Shown one piece after another: positions 8,489 to 15,331 of a stretch of DNA of 22,091 bases. This DNA is from UBA9300 sp964577305. GTDB lineage: Bacteria; Bacteroidota; Bacteroidia; Bacteroidales; VadinHA17. The DNA lies in NCBI GenBank assembly GCA_964577305.1, contig CAZNYS010000058.1, positions 1 through 22,091 of the forward strand, written 5' to 3'. Within the stretch, counting starts at the first letter, position 1. Each line of letters begins with the position of its first letter. The translations under genes and the position numbers were made by a program. The notes below the pieces were generated by a model, which saw only the letters and a list, made by a program, of their open reading frames with translations, was not told where the DNA came from and did not search any database.

Positions 8489-8511
8489 TTTAGGTTAAAT
8501 AATAACCTAAA
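8489..8511. promoter_or_regulatory. operator-like inverted repeat upstream of the M28 peptidase gene
   Basis: TTTAGGTTA (8489-8497) and TAACCTAAA (8503-8511) are perfect 9-nt arms around a 5-nt spacer, 10 nt upstream of the start codon. On the minus strand TATCTTTA (8515-8508) resembles the Bacteroidota -7 box with a final mismatch and overlaps the repeat, so a bound repressor or a 5' mRNA hairpin could control expression. No convincing -33 element is visible. Confidence 0.4.
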
Positions 8512-8527
8512 GATACAAAAATAACGC

Positions 8528-8551
8528 AGAGACGTTGCATGCAACGTCTCT
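8528..8551. repeat. GAGACG palindrome, copy 1 (perfect 24 bp)
   Basis: AGAGACGTTGCA followed directly by its reverse complement. It shares the outer arms AGAGACG/CGTCTCT(AC) with the hairpin at 9184-9213. On the minus strand it comes 27 nt after the tlpA-like stop and is followed a few bases later by TTATTTTTG, so it may also act as a terminator for that gene. Confidence 0.8.
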
Positions 8552-8578
8552 ACATTAGATCTAATATTCAATTAAAAT

Positions 8579-9112
8579 TTATTTTTCAAGAAGGCCGGCT
8601 ACTTCGTTTTGCAATTTTGTAAATTCTGATTCTGTATATCCAATTGTTTGAATGGCAATCTTACCATCCCTGCCTATAATTACGTTCCTGGGTATCGACT
8701 GGGTGGCATACATATTGAATATTTTCCGGCCTTCATCAGGTGCAAAAGGCAGCTTCAGCCCGGTGCTGCCGGCATAATCCTTCATTTCTTCCATTGTGTG
8801 TTCACGACCAAGGACCACAAGCACAAAGTCAGGATTGTCCATGTACTTTTCCATAATATTTTTTTCAAGAACCGGCAGTTCTTTCTTACATGGTGGACAC
8901 CATGTTGCAAAGAAATTAATCCAGATCACTTTGCCTTTCATCTCTTTAGTATCAATAATTGTCCCATCAACGGTTGTACAGGTAAACGCCGGGGCTTCCT
9001 GACCTATCCTGGTGAGAGTGCTTTCACCGTCCTGTGCATTAAGGCCGGTTATTAGGATAATGAGTGTGCTTAAAGTAAATAAAATCCTTTTCATTAATTT
9101 CTGTTTTGTCAT
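8579..9112 (-). CDS. TlpA/ResA-type periplasmic thioredoxin
   Basis: 177 aa. A signal peptide or membrane anchor (MKRILFTLSTLIILITGLNA) precedes an AhpC/TSA-Redoxin-like thioredoxin fold. The active site is WCPPC (C72, C75), the cis-proline loop is SIPRN (P141), and the N-terminal APAFTCTTVDG segment is typical of the family. It probably reduces disulfides on periplasmic proteins or takes part in redox repair. The ATG at 9094 (Met7) gives a more normal signal peptide than the ATG at 9112; neither has a clear ribosome binding site, so the true start may be 9094. It stands alone, divergent from the amidohydrolase gene, and has a GAGACG palindrome on each side. Confidence 0.92.
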   Translation of the reverse strand: MTKQKLMKRILFTLSTLIILITGLNAQDGESTLTRIGQEAPAFTCTTVDGTIIDTKEMKGKVIWINFFATWCPPCKKELPVLEKNIMEKYMDNPDFVLVVLGREHTMEEMKDYAGSTGLKLPFAPDEGRKIFNMYATQSIPRNVIIGRDGKIAIQTIGYTESEFTKLQNEVAGLLEK

Positions 9113-9183
9113 TTATGCAATTATAGGAAATTTCAGGATTTGATTTTCAGAAAGAGATAAATGTCATATTATAGGGTTGAAAA

Positions 9184-9213
9184 AGTAGAGACGCAATATT
9201 TTGCGTCTCTACT
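9184..9213. repeat. GAGACG hairpin, copy 2 (13-bp perfect stem)
   Basis: AGTAGAGACGCAA (9184-9196), loop TATT, then the exact reverse complement (9201-9213). It lies in the divergent gap between the thioredoxin and amidohydrolase genes. It matches copy 1 at 8528-8551 in the outer arms but differs in the centre, as expected for members of a dispersed palindrome family. Confidence 0.85.
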
Positions 9214-9236
9214 GATATATTTCATGGATTTTAATA

Positions 9237-9244
9237 TAATTTTG
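9237..9244 (+). promoter_or_regulatory. candidate -7 box of the amidohydrolase gene
   Basis: TAATTTTG matches the Bacteroidota TAnnTTTG consensus exactly and ends 21 nt before the start codon. No TTG -33 element is seen at the expected distance. Confidence 0.4.
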
Positions 9245-9265
9245 GTGTTTTAAACCTGGAATATT

Positions 9266-11017
9266 ATGAAAAAAAACAATCTATTATTAATTGTAATAAT
9301 TCTTGGCTTCCTGGGATTTTCATGCAACCATGAAAAGGCGGATTTGATATTATACAATGCTGAAGTTTATACTATGGATACGTTGAATCCATGGGCATCA
9401 ACGGTCATAATAAATAATAATATTATTTCAGCGGTACTGGATAGTGGTATTCCCTATAAGAAATGGAAAGGGGAAAATACCCGGTTGGTTGATCTTGATG
9501 GTGCGTTTGTTGTACCAGGCTTTATAGATGGCCATGTTCATTTCAACAGGGCAGGTTCACTAATAAATGATGCCAACCTTATGACAGTGAGTGATGATGA
9601 GGGATTGATAAATGAAATCAAACGAGTGGCCGGAATAGCAGGAGAGGGTGAATGGATAACAGGAGGATTATGGGGTGCATACGAAGAATGGGAACTTGGA
9701 GCAAAGGATGCCTCCGGGGGAAAAATCGAAAAGTGGAAACCCGGAAAAAGTATCATTGACCCTTATACTACAGAAAATCCCTGCTTTCTCAATAATTACG
9801 ATTACTCAATGTTCCTGGCAAACAGTTCTGCACTTGAAGCAGCAGGTCTGACCGGGAAAGTTATGCCAGGAATGGAAACAAATAATGGAGAGGTAACCGG
9901 ACTTATATACAGGGATTCTGAGGCTATCTCAATAATCAGAAATACAATAGTACCAAAATCAGAAGAGAGGTTATTAAATGAAAACAGGGCTGCCCTGAAA
10001 GCCCTCAGGGAAGCTGGTATAGTTGAAATACATGATATTGCAGTACCTGACCAGACAGTAAGGTTTTACGAGTTGCAGAAAAACGGCGAGTTAACATGCA
10101 GGGTATGGCTGAGACCTGACCTGTCAAGAGTAAATGAGCTTGTGGAAAAAGGTTTTTCAATGGGTATGCATCCTTTTACTGGTGAAAAGGATGGTTTTCT
10201 CAGGTATGGTGCCCTTAAAGGATATATTGATGGAATAATGGGGACACATGGCGCTCTGTTTTTTGAACCTTATGACGACCAGCCTGGTAATTACGGTCAT
10301 TACAGGCAGCATACCAGCAACGACCCAGAACTGTTGATCCCGGATATGGATAAGATGTACAATATGATTAAAACCGGCTATGATGCTGGCTTTGTCTCGA
10401 ATGTTCATGCAATAGGAACAAAGGGAGTATCGTTAATGCTCGATACCTATGAGCGCTTAATGAAAGAAACGGGATCAACACTTGATGGTTTCAGGGTTAT
10501 TCATGCCCAGGTAATCAGACCCGTGGACTTTCCGCGTTTTAAGGAATTGAATGTTATAGCCGAGGTTAATCCATATCACCTGTCAGATGATATGCGCTGG
10601 ATGGAGGAAAGAATAGGTTACGAAAGATGCAAGGGGGCATATGCCTTTAAATCTTTGCTTGATAACGGAGCTTTACTTTCTTTTGGCTCTGACTGGCCGG
10701 GAACATCAGCTGCTGAATATTTTATGCACCCCAGGAACCTTATTCATGCTGCCGTTAACCGGACTACATTAAATCACGAACCTTTGGGAGGCTGGTTTCC
10801 TGAGCAGAAGATCAGTGTTCATGAAGCATTAAAGGCCTATACTGTAAATAATGCATACGCAGCTTTTGAAGATGATATAAGAGGTTGTATAAAGGAAGGA
10901 ATGATTGCTGATATATCAGTCTGTGACCTTAATCTCCTGAAATGTGATCCACAGGATATAATTAATATGAATATCCTAATGACAATTGTTGACGGACAGA
11001 TTGTTTATGAAAGATAA
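9266..11017 (+). CDS. lipoprotein amidohydrolase, YtcJ-like (amidohydrolase family 3)
   Basis: 583 aa. The leader MKKNNLLLIVIILGFLGFSC ends at C20; the lipobox is slightly unusual (GFSC) but of a type tolerated in this phylum. The amidohydrolase pattern is complete: composite beta domain with ADLILYNAEVYTMD, metal motif GHVHF (H90, H92), then H381 (NVHAIG), H413 (VIHAQ) and D476 (GSDWP), and a C-terminal GMIADISVCD strand. YtcJ-type enzymes hydrolyse amide or related bonds in small molecules, and the substrate is not predictable here. Family members without a leader act in the cytoplasm, whereas this one appears to be envelope-anchored. It is a single gene, convergent with the POT transporter and separated from it by a shared terminator. 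Confidence 0.9.
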   Translation: MKKNNLLLIVIILGFLGFSCNHEKADLILYNAEVYTMDTLNPWASTVIINNNIISAVLDSGIPYKKWKGENTRLVDLDGAFVVPGFIDGHVHFNRAGSLINDANLMTVSDDEGLINEIKRVAGIAGEGEWITGGLWGAYEEWELGAKDASGGKIEKWKPGKSIIDPYTTENPCFLNNYDYSMFLANSSALEAAGLTGKVMPGMETNNGEVTGLIYRDSEAISIIRNTIVPKSEERLLNENRAALKALREAGIVEIHDIAVPDQTVRFYELQKNGELTCRVWLRPDLSRVNELVEKGFSMGMHPFTGEKDGFLRYGALKGYIDGIMGTHGALFFEPYDDQPGNYGHYRQHTSNDPELLIPDMDKMYNMIKTGYDAGFVSNVHAIGTKGVSLMLDTYERLMKETGSTLDGFRVIHAQVIRPVDFPRFKELNVIAEVNPYHLSDDMRWMEERIGYERCKGAYAFKSLLDNGALLSFGSDWPGTSAAEYFMHPRNLIHAAVNRTTLNHEPLGGWFPEQKISVHEALKAYTVNNAYAAFEDDIRGCIKEGMIADISVCDLNLLKCDPQDIINMNILMTIVDGQIVYER

Positions 11018-11019
11018 TG

Positions 11020-11051
11020 AAAAAGGCCCTCTTTTATCGAGGGCCTTTTTT
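11020..11051. terminator. bidirectional rho-independent terminator
   Basis: GGCCCTC (11025-11031) and GAGGGCC (11039-11045) form a GC-rich 7-bp stem with a 7-nt loop, flanked by A5 on the left and T6 on the right, so it works in both directions. It sits between the convergent amidohydrolase (stop 3 nt before) and POT transporter (stop 29 nt after). Confidence 0.93.
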
Positions 11052-11079
11052 GTGTCAATTCGTTTTTAATTCGTGATAA

Positions 11080-12900
11080 TCAGTCTTTCTTCGAGCTTAC
11101 CCGTTCAAGGAACTTTAGTATCGAGAAAATAAATGTTGCTGCAAGTAGGCTGCATACTATAAATATCAGCCATAGCTGCCAGAGGTCAAGCTTATCCCAG
11201 AAGAAACTTCCTACAGAGAGTAACTTGTTACCGACAGCAGTAGCCAGCAGCCATCCGCCCTGCATTACACCCTGGAACCTGCTCGGGGCAACCTTTGATA
11301 CAAAGGATAATCCCATCGGGCTCAGGAAAAGCTCGGCTATGGTAAGGATAAGATACGATGATATTAGCCAGTAGGGCATCACCCTCGATGAATCAGGAAC
11401 AGGTCTGAATTTAATATTTCCGGCTTCATCTACAATCTGTAGCTCATGAGGAGAGACAAGGTTGAGTGAGCCTATAAGCAGAACTATAAATGCTACCGCG
11501 GCTATCACCATACCTATACCGATCTTCCTTGGAGTTGAAGGCTCTTTCTTCCTTTTATTGAGCCATGCAAAGAATGACACTACCACGAATGTTAGTGTAA
11601 CTATGAACAGTGGATTAAAAGACTGGAACACTTCAGGTGCTATAGGATTGGAATGAGGATCAGCCTTTCGGAAAAATATTGTTGCCGCGGTACCTCCCGC
11701 AACGAGCAATGCTGCTCCGATAAGCCTTGTATTAAGATTCTTTTTCTTGCCCAGTAACAACACAATACCTGCTATTAATGCTATTACGGATAATATATTT
11801 TCAAGTGTAAAGAACATGTAGGTAAAGTTATCCACCGTCTTAACAGTATAATCCCTTGCAAAGAAGGTCAGGGTCAGGCCGTTCTGGTGGAACGACATCC
11901 AGAAGAATACTACTACAAAGAAAACCAGCAGTAATGCCACTACTTTCTGAATTTCCTCTTTCTTCGATATCATGGCTATCCATGTAACAAATGCTATGAA
12001 CACGCCTATTGCCATTCCCGTGGGAAAATCCTTAACAAGGCTTACCAGGAATGCAGTTATACCACCGGCTATCAGTGCCACAGGTATGGCCAGGGGCTTT
12101 TCTGTGATCGAGATCGTTTTTTCTCCTTCCACAACCTGTTTCTTGGGGATATGTTTGTTAAATATGACATAAGCAAGGAGCGATATAACCATTGCAATGG
12201 CAGCAACACCAAAAGCATAATTATAACCTACTGCAAAACTATCAAGATAAGAGCTGGCAAATGCCGAAAGATCAGTTACCGGTCCGCTGAGATTTACCTG
12301 GTTGGCCAGTGTCTGGAATGTATTAACATCGGCCAGAGTACCGTCCTGGAATTGATGACATAGTGCCGGCAGGCTGCCATCATGCAGGAAACCGTTTACT
12401 TTCAGCCACCAGTTACGAACACCTGTGGCAGCAAAAGGAGCAAAGAAAGCACCAATATTGATTCCCATATAGAAGATCAGATATGCATTATCCCTCACTG
12501 CATCATACTTGGGATTATCGTACATCTGGCCGACTACTGCCTGCAGGTTCCCCTTGAATAATCCATTACCAAAAGCAATAGTGAAAAGACCGGCAATGGT
12601 AATTGGAAGGGTTAAACCAGGAACAGACATGATAGCATAACCTGCAAACATTATAACTTGTCCTATAAGTATAACAGTTTTATACTTTCTCGTGGCATCA
12701 GCCAGAATACCTCCAATCAGGGCAAGGGCATAGATGGCAAAATAAAACCAGCTGTAAATGTCCCCGGCCTTATCTTCATTGAGCCCGAATTTAGCCTGCA
12801 GGAATAAAACCAGGATGGCCATCATGGTGTAGAATCCAAATCGCTCGCCCATATTGGTAAAGAAGGCAACAAGTAAACCTTTAGGGTGATTCTTAAGCAT
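11080..12900 (-). CDS. POT-family (PTR2) proton-dependent oligopeptide transporter, MFS fold
   Basis: 606 aa, with about 12-14 membrane segments. The TM1 signature is NMGERFGFYTM (residues 16-26), corresponding to the POT ExxERFxYY motif but with Asn16 where the first Glu normally stands. The second PTR2-type region near TM4-5 (FGNGLFKGNLQAVVGQMYD, then YMGINIGAFFAP) is present, as is the late SPMGLSFVSKVAPSRFQGVMQGGW segment of POT proteins. A periplasmic loop of about 60 residues (after RNWWLKVNG) and extra hydrophobic segments in the middle make it longer than the roughly 490-aa enteric members. Probable role: uptake of di- or tripeptides. It may take up peptides released by the nearby secreted peptidases (inference). 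It has its own -7 box and shares a terminator with the amidohydrolase gene. Confidence 0.9.
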   Translation of the reverse strand: MLKNHPKGLLVAFFTNMGERFGFYTMMAILVLFLQAKFGLNEDKAGDIYSWFYFAIYALALIGGILADATRKYKTVILIGQVIMFAGYAIMSVPGLTLPITIAGLFTIAFGNGLFKGNLQAVVGQMYDNPKYDAVRDNAYLIFYMGINIGAFFAPFAATGVRNWWLKVNGFLHDGSLPALCHQFQDGTLADVNTFQTLANQVNLSGPVTDLSAFASSYLDSFAVGYNYAFGVAAIAMVISLLAYVIFNKHIPKKQVVEGEKTISITEKPLAIPVALIAGGITAFLVSLVKDFPTGMAIGVFIAFVTWIAMISKKEEIQKVVALLLVFFVVVFFWMSFHQNGLTLTFFARDYTVKTVDNFTYMFFTLENILSVIALIAGIVLLLGKKKNLNTRLIGAALLVAGGTAATIFFRKADPHSNPIAPEVFQSFNPLFIVTLTFVVVSFFAWLNKRKKEPSTPRKIGIGMVIAAVAFIVLLIGSLNLVSPHELQIVDEAGNIKFRPVPDSSRVMPYWLISSYLILTIAELFLSPMGLSFVSKVAPSRFQGVMQGGWLLATAVGNKLLSVGSFFWDKLDLWQLWLIFIVCSLLAATFIFSILKFLERVSSKKD

Positions 12901-12948
12901 AATGATTTTTTTAAGTTTTTTACTTTAGGTTCGAAATTGAGAATGGCA

Positions 12949-12956
12949 CAAATATA
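12949..12956 (-). promoter_or_regulatory. candidate -7 box of the POT transporter gene
   Basis: On the minus strand TATATTTG fits TAnnTTTG exactly. It would place the transcript start about 40 nt upstream of the ATG. The -33 region holds only TTC at a spacing of 17. Confidence 0.5.
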
Positions 12957-12972
12957 AAAGTTTTTTTTATAT

Positions 12973-12994
12973 GGAATAATGGTATAATGGAATA
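12973..12994. repeat. short 8-bp tandem repeat
   Basis: GGAATAAT, GGTATAAT, GGAATA: two full units and a partial one, with one variable base, upstream of the POT promoter. Confidence 0.5.
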
Positions 12995-13056
12995 TCCACC
13001 TTCGCTGGCGCGGTTCTCTGAACAGTGCCATGCTCCGGTGGACAAAGATAGAACCG
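12995..13056. repeat. interleaved inverted repeats (pseudoknot-like topology)
   Basis: TCCACC (12995-13000) pairs with GGTGGA (13037-13042), and CGGTTCT (13011-13017) pairs with AGAACCG (13050-13056). The pairs interleave in the order a-b-a'-b'. The segment lies between the TPR gene stop and the POT promoter. It may be a degenerate member of an intergenic repeat family rather than a functional RNA. Confidence 0.4.
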
Positions 13057-13092
13057 AGCAGCAAGTGATTGTGGTCGGCATTGGAAGCTTAA

Positions 13093-13122
13093 TCTTAGCC
13101 TTAGCCTTAGCCTTAGCCTAAG
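13093..13122. repeat. CCTTAG hexamer tandem array, locus 1
   Basis: TCTTAG, three exact CCTTAG units, then CCTAAG, ending 6 nt before the TPR gene stop codon. GAAGCTTAA (13084-13092) precedes it, a 9-mer also found beside the second array at 19113-19152. Confidence 0.85.
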
Positions 13123-13128
13123 AACTAT

Positions 13129-15219
13129 TTATTTGAAATATTCATTGAGCAGTTCCCCGAACCTGTCGTTATTTTGTAATTCCCTCAGGTCAGGGTCCAT
13201 TTTTAACCAGACAAGGTCTCGATAACCATTTTCCAATGCTTTTTCTATCTGATCGATAGCTTCCGGTATTTTACCCTGTGAAGTGTATATGGCAGCATAT
13301 TGCTGGTTAAGTGTTGAATCTATTTCAATAGCTTTTAGTAACATCTGGGTTGAAGTTTCCATATCGCCGATATTTGCTGTTACTTTAGCGATATTAATAT
13401 ATGTAACGGGCAGGTCAGGATATGATTCGAGCCATGGTCCAGTTGCAATATTTTTAAACAAAGAAAAATATTTCATCGCATTTTCCTGGTCGTCCAATAT
13501 TTGATAATTAACACCGAGGTAGTAATATGCCCATATATCATACCGTTTAGTATCGATCATACTTTCCAGCATCCTGATTGATTCTTTATATTTCCCCTGC
13601 ATCTGGTATGTAAGAGCCAGGCGGTACTGGTTATCCAGAAAATAAGGATTGAGCTCCCTTCCTTTCAGAAAGGATTTTTCAGCTTCATTAATACTGTCAA
13701 GCCCAATATAAGCAAATCCCAGTTGATAATATCCCCAGACATTCTGTGGGTTATCAGATATCATCTTTTTTGACCAGACCAATGCTGAATCAACCTGGCC
13801 TAATTTTTCAAGATAAATCCAGTTTATACCAGCGTAGGACAAGACATATACAGGGCTTATAAGTGTAACTTTTTTATATTCTTCCAATGCCTCGTTGTAT
13901 AACCCCGACATTTGATAATACCACGCCAGGTTATGATGGTACGCAGGATCATCCGGGTATAACTGCACCAGTTTCTTTGAGTGTTCGATGGCTTTTGTGA
14001 GGTTATTCTCAATATTTGCGGCATGAAAAGCAAGGATACCATATTTTTCACCATCTGTAAGATTATCAGCGTGTTTAACTGCCTCACTTACTAATCTTTT
14101 TCCTCTTTCCGGGTCAATGTTTTTCTCGATAAGTAAATTACCAAGCGATGCTTTTGCTGCTGTAAAACCTGAATCGATCCCAAGGGCATTTTCATAATAG
14201 TCTTTGGCGGCTGTGAAATCACCAAACCAATTACACTCAATCCCCAGTGAAAATTGTTTCAGGGCTTCCAATGACGAGGTAGTTACTTTGGATAGTGGTT
14301 TATCCTGGGTAGCAATATGATATCTGGGCTCACCCAGTGTTCTCCTCAGCTTCCTGCTCATCTTATCTAATTCTGCCAGGATATCCTGTTTATTATCGCT
14401 TCCCAGTATTACTGATTGAAGCAGATTACCGGATTTTGTTTCCATTATCTTTGAAGTCAGAACATAGTCATTTCCAACTTCGCTTATACTGGGAACTATA
14501 TATGTGTTGATTCCTTCCCTCGACGCTATTTCCCTGCCGGTTCTTTCATCAATATATGTCATGTCTTCAATTTCCATCATTGCCATGGTCTCAAGCATCC
14601 TGTTCCTGGGAAACACATTTATGTATTGCGATTGATTGATTGTTAGTGAAAATGCTGTATAAAGGGATTTATCAAAAACAGAATTATCGGTAAGATTTTC
14701 AAAGTCAGTTATTAAGATCCAGTCTCGCTTGGAAAAGGGCATGGTGCTCCCGCTGGAGAAAAAGAAAAGTACTATTGCAGCAATTATCACAGCAACTGAA
14801 CTCAGACTGTATATTCTCTCTTTCTTTTTATACTTATTAATCTTTTCAGCATACAGCTTATTCTCCTGCACAATCAAATCATCATCTTTTTCAGCAACAG
14901 CAGGTTTCCTGGTTGTAATCTCAATACCCTCCTCTAATCTTTTTTCAGACCGCACCTGATCCGAATCAGGCGTTTTAACGATTCCTTCCGGTGTTATGTC
15001 GTAGATCCATGAAAGAATTATTGCAGCAACAAGCCCACAGGCAAGAAGAATCATTACAAGGGTTACGGGCCAGGAGGCGAGTCCAAGTTGTGTGGTAACT
15101 ATATCTACTGCTTCGAGGATTGCAAAGGCAGATGCCAGGTAGACTGTAACAACACGGACAACTCTTCTTTGTTTTAGTTCCTGCCAGAACTGAAAAGGAT
15201 TTCTTGGATGTTTGGTCAT
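13129..15219 (-). CDS. membrane-anchored TPR protein with FlgO/TolB-like segment
   Basis: 696 aa. The N-terminal module FWQELKQRRVVRVVTVYL ... SWIYDITPEGI (residues 11-80) carries two membrane helices (about 20-40 and 49-73) and resembles the module that precedes TPR or cyclase domains in many two- and one-component-like proteins. A charged linker (85-135) leads to a third helix at about 138-155. Residues about 165-300 (DWILITDFENLTDNSVFDKSLYTAF...) resemble the FlgO/TolB-N-like alpha/beta domain. From about 316 to 665 there are repeated TPR helical pairs (for example NLAWYYQMSGLYNEALEEY and QLGFAYIGLDSINEAEKSF). No enzymatic or DNA-binding domain is visible, so it is probably a scaffold or assembly protein; the true role is unknown. 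It is divergent from the transglutaminase operon. Confidence 0.85.
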   Translation of the reverse strand: MTKHPRNPFQFWQELKQRRVVRVVTVYLASAFAILEAVDIVTTQLGLASWPVTLVMILLACGLVAAIILSWIYDITPEGIVKTPDSDQVRSEKRLEEGIEITTRKPAVAEKDDDLIVQENKLYAEKINKYKKKERIYSLSSVAVIIAAIVLFFFSSGSTMPFSKRDWILITDFENLTDNSVFDKSLYTAFSLTINQSQYINVFPRNRMLETMAMMEIEDMTYIDERTGREIASREGINTYIVPSISEVGNDYVLTSKIMETKSGNLLQSVILGSDNKQDILAELDKMSRKLRRTLGEPRYHIATQDKPLSKVTTSSLEALKQFSLGIECNWFGDFTAAKDYYENALGIDSGFTAAKASLGNLLIEKNIDPERGKRLVSEAVKHADNLTDGEKYGILAFHAANIENNLTKAIEHSKKLVQLYPDDPAYHHNLAWYYQMSGLYNEALEEYKKVTLISPVYVLSYAGINWIYLEKLGQVDSALVWSKKMISDNPQNVWGYYQLGFAYIGLDSINEAEKSFLKGRELNPYFLDNQYRLALTYQMQGKYKESIRMLESMIDTKRYDIWAYYYLGVNYQILDDQENAMKYFSLFKNIATGPWLESYPDLPVTYINIAKVTANIGDMETSTQMLLKAIEIDSTLNQQYAAIYTSQGKIPEAIDQIEKALENGYRDLVWLKMDPDLRELQNNDRFGELLNEYFK

Positions 15220-15239
15220 CGGGGTCAGATTTATTAGTA

Positions 15240-15270
15240 TAAAAATAACCTTTACTTAAACCAAAGTCAA
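15240..15270 (-). promoter_or_regulatory. candidate promoter of the TPR gene
   Basis: On the minus strand TTG (15270-15268), a 20-nt spacer and TATTTTTA (15247-15240) approximate the Bacteroidota -33/-7 pattern, with a mismatch in the last -7 base. The implied leader is only about 14 nt. Confidence 0.3.
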
Positions 15271-15282
15271 ATATTTAAGGTT

Positions 15283-15312
15283 TTGGAGAAACACGGATGT
15301 TTCATAAATTTA
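15283..15312 (+). promoter_or_regulatory. candidate promoter of the transglutaminase-NlpC/P60 operon
   Basis: TTG (15283-15285), a 19-nt spacer and TAAATTTA (15305-15312) approximate the Bacteroidota -33/-7 pattern with one mismatch in the last base. It is back to back with the candidate TPR promoter. Confidence 0.3.
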
Positions 15313-15331
15313 CATAAACGAAACACTTAAT

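Noticed and set aside
9184..9213. Hairpin as a rho-independent terminator
   Set aside because: It lies upstream of both divergent genes and has no T run on either side; repeat element is the better explanation.
12822..13064. 80-codon open frame on - starting in the POT-TPR gap
   Set aside because: It runs through the interleaved repeats and into the POT gene in another frame; no family features.
13093..13122. CCTTAG array as a CRISPR array or telomere-type repeat
   Set aside because: Units are contiguous 6-mers without spacers, no cas genes are present, and the array is internal and short.
13129..15219. Adenylate cyclase or winged-helix regulator call for the TPR protein
   Set aside because: Only the N-terminal membrane module resembles such proteins; no cyclase or DNA-binding domain is seen.
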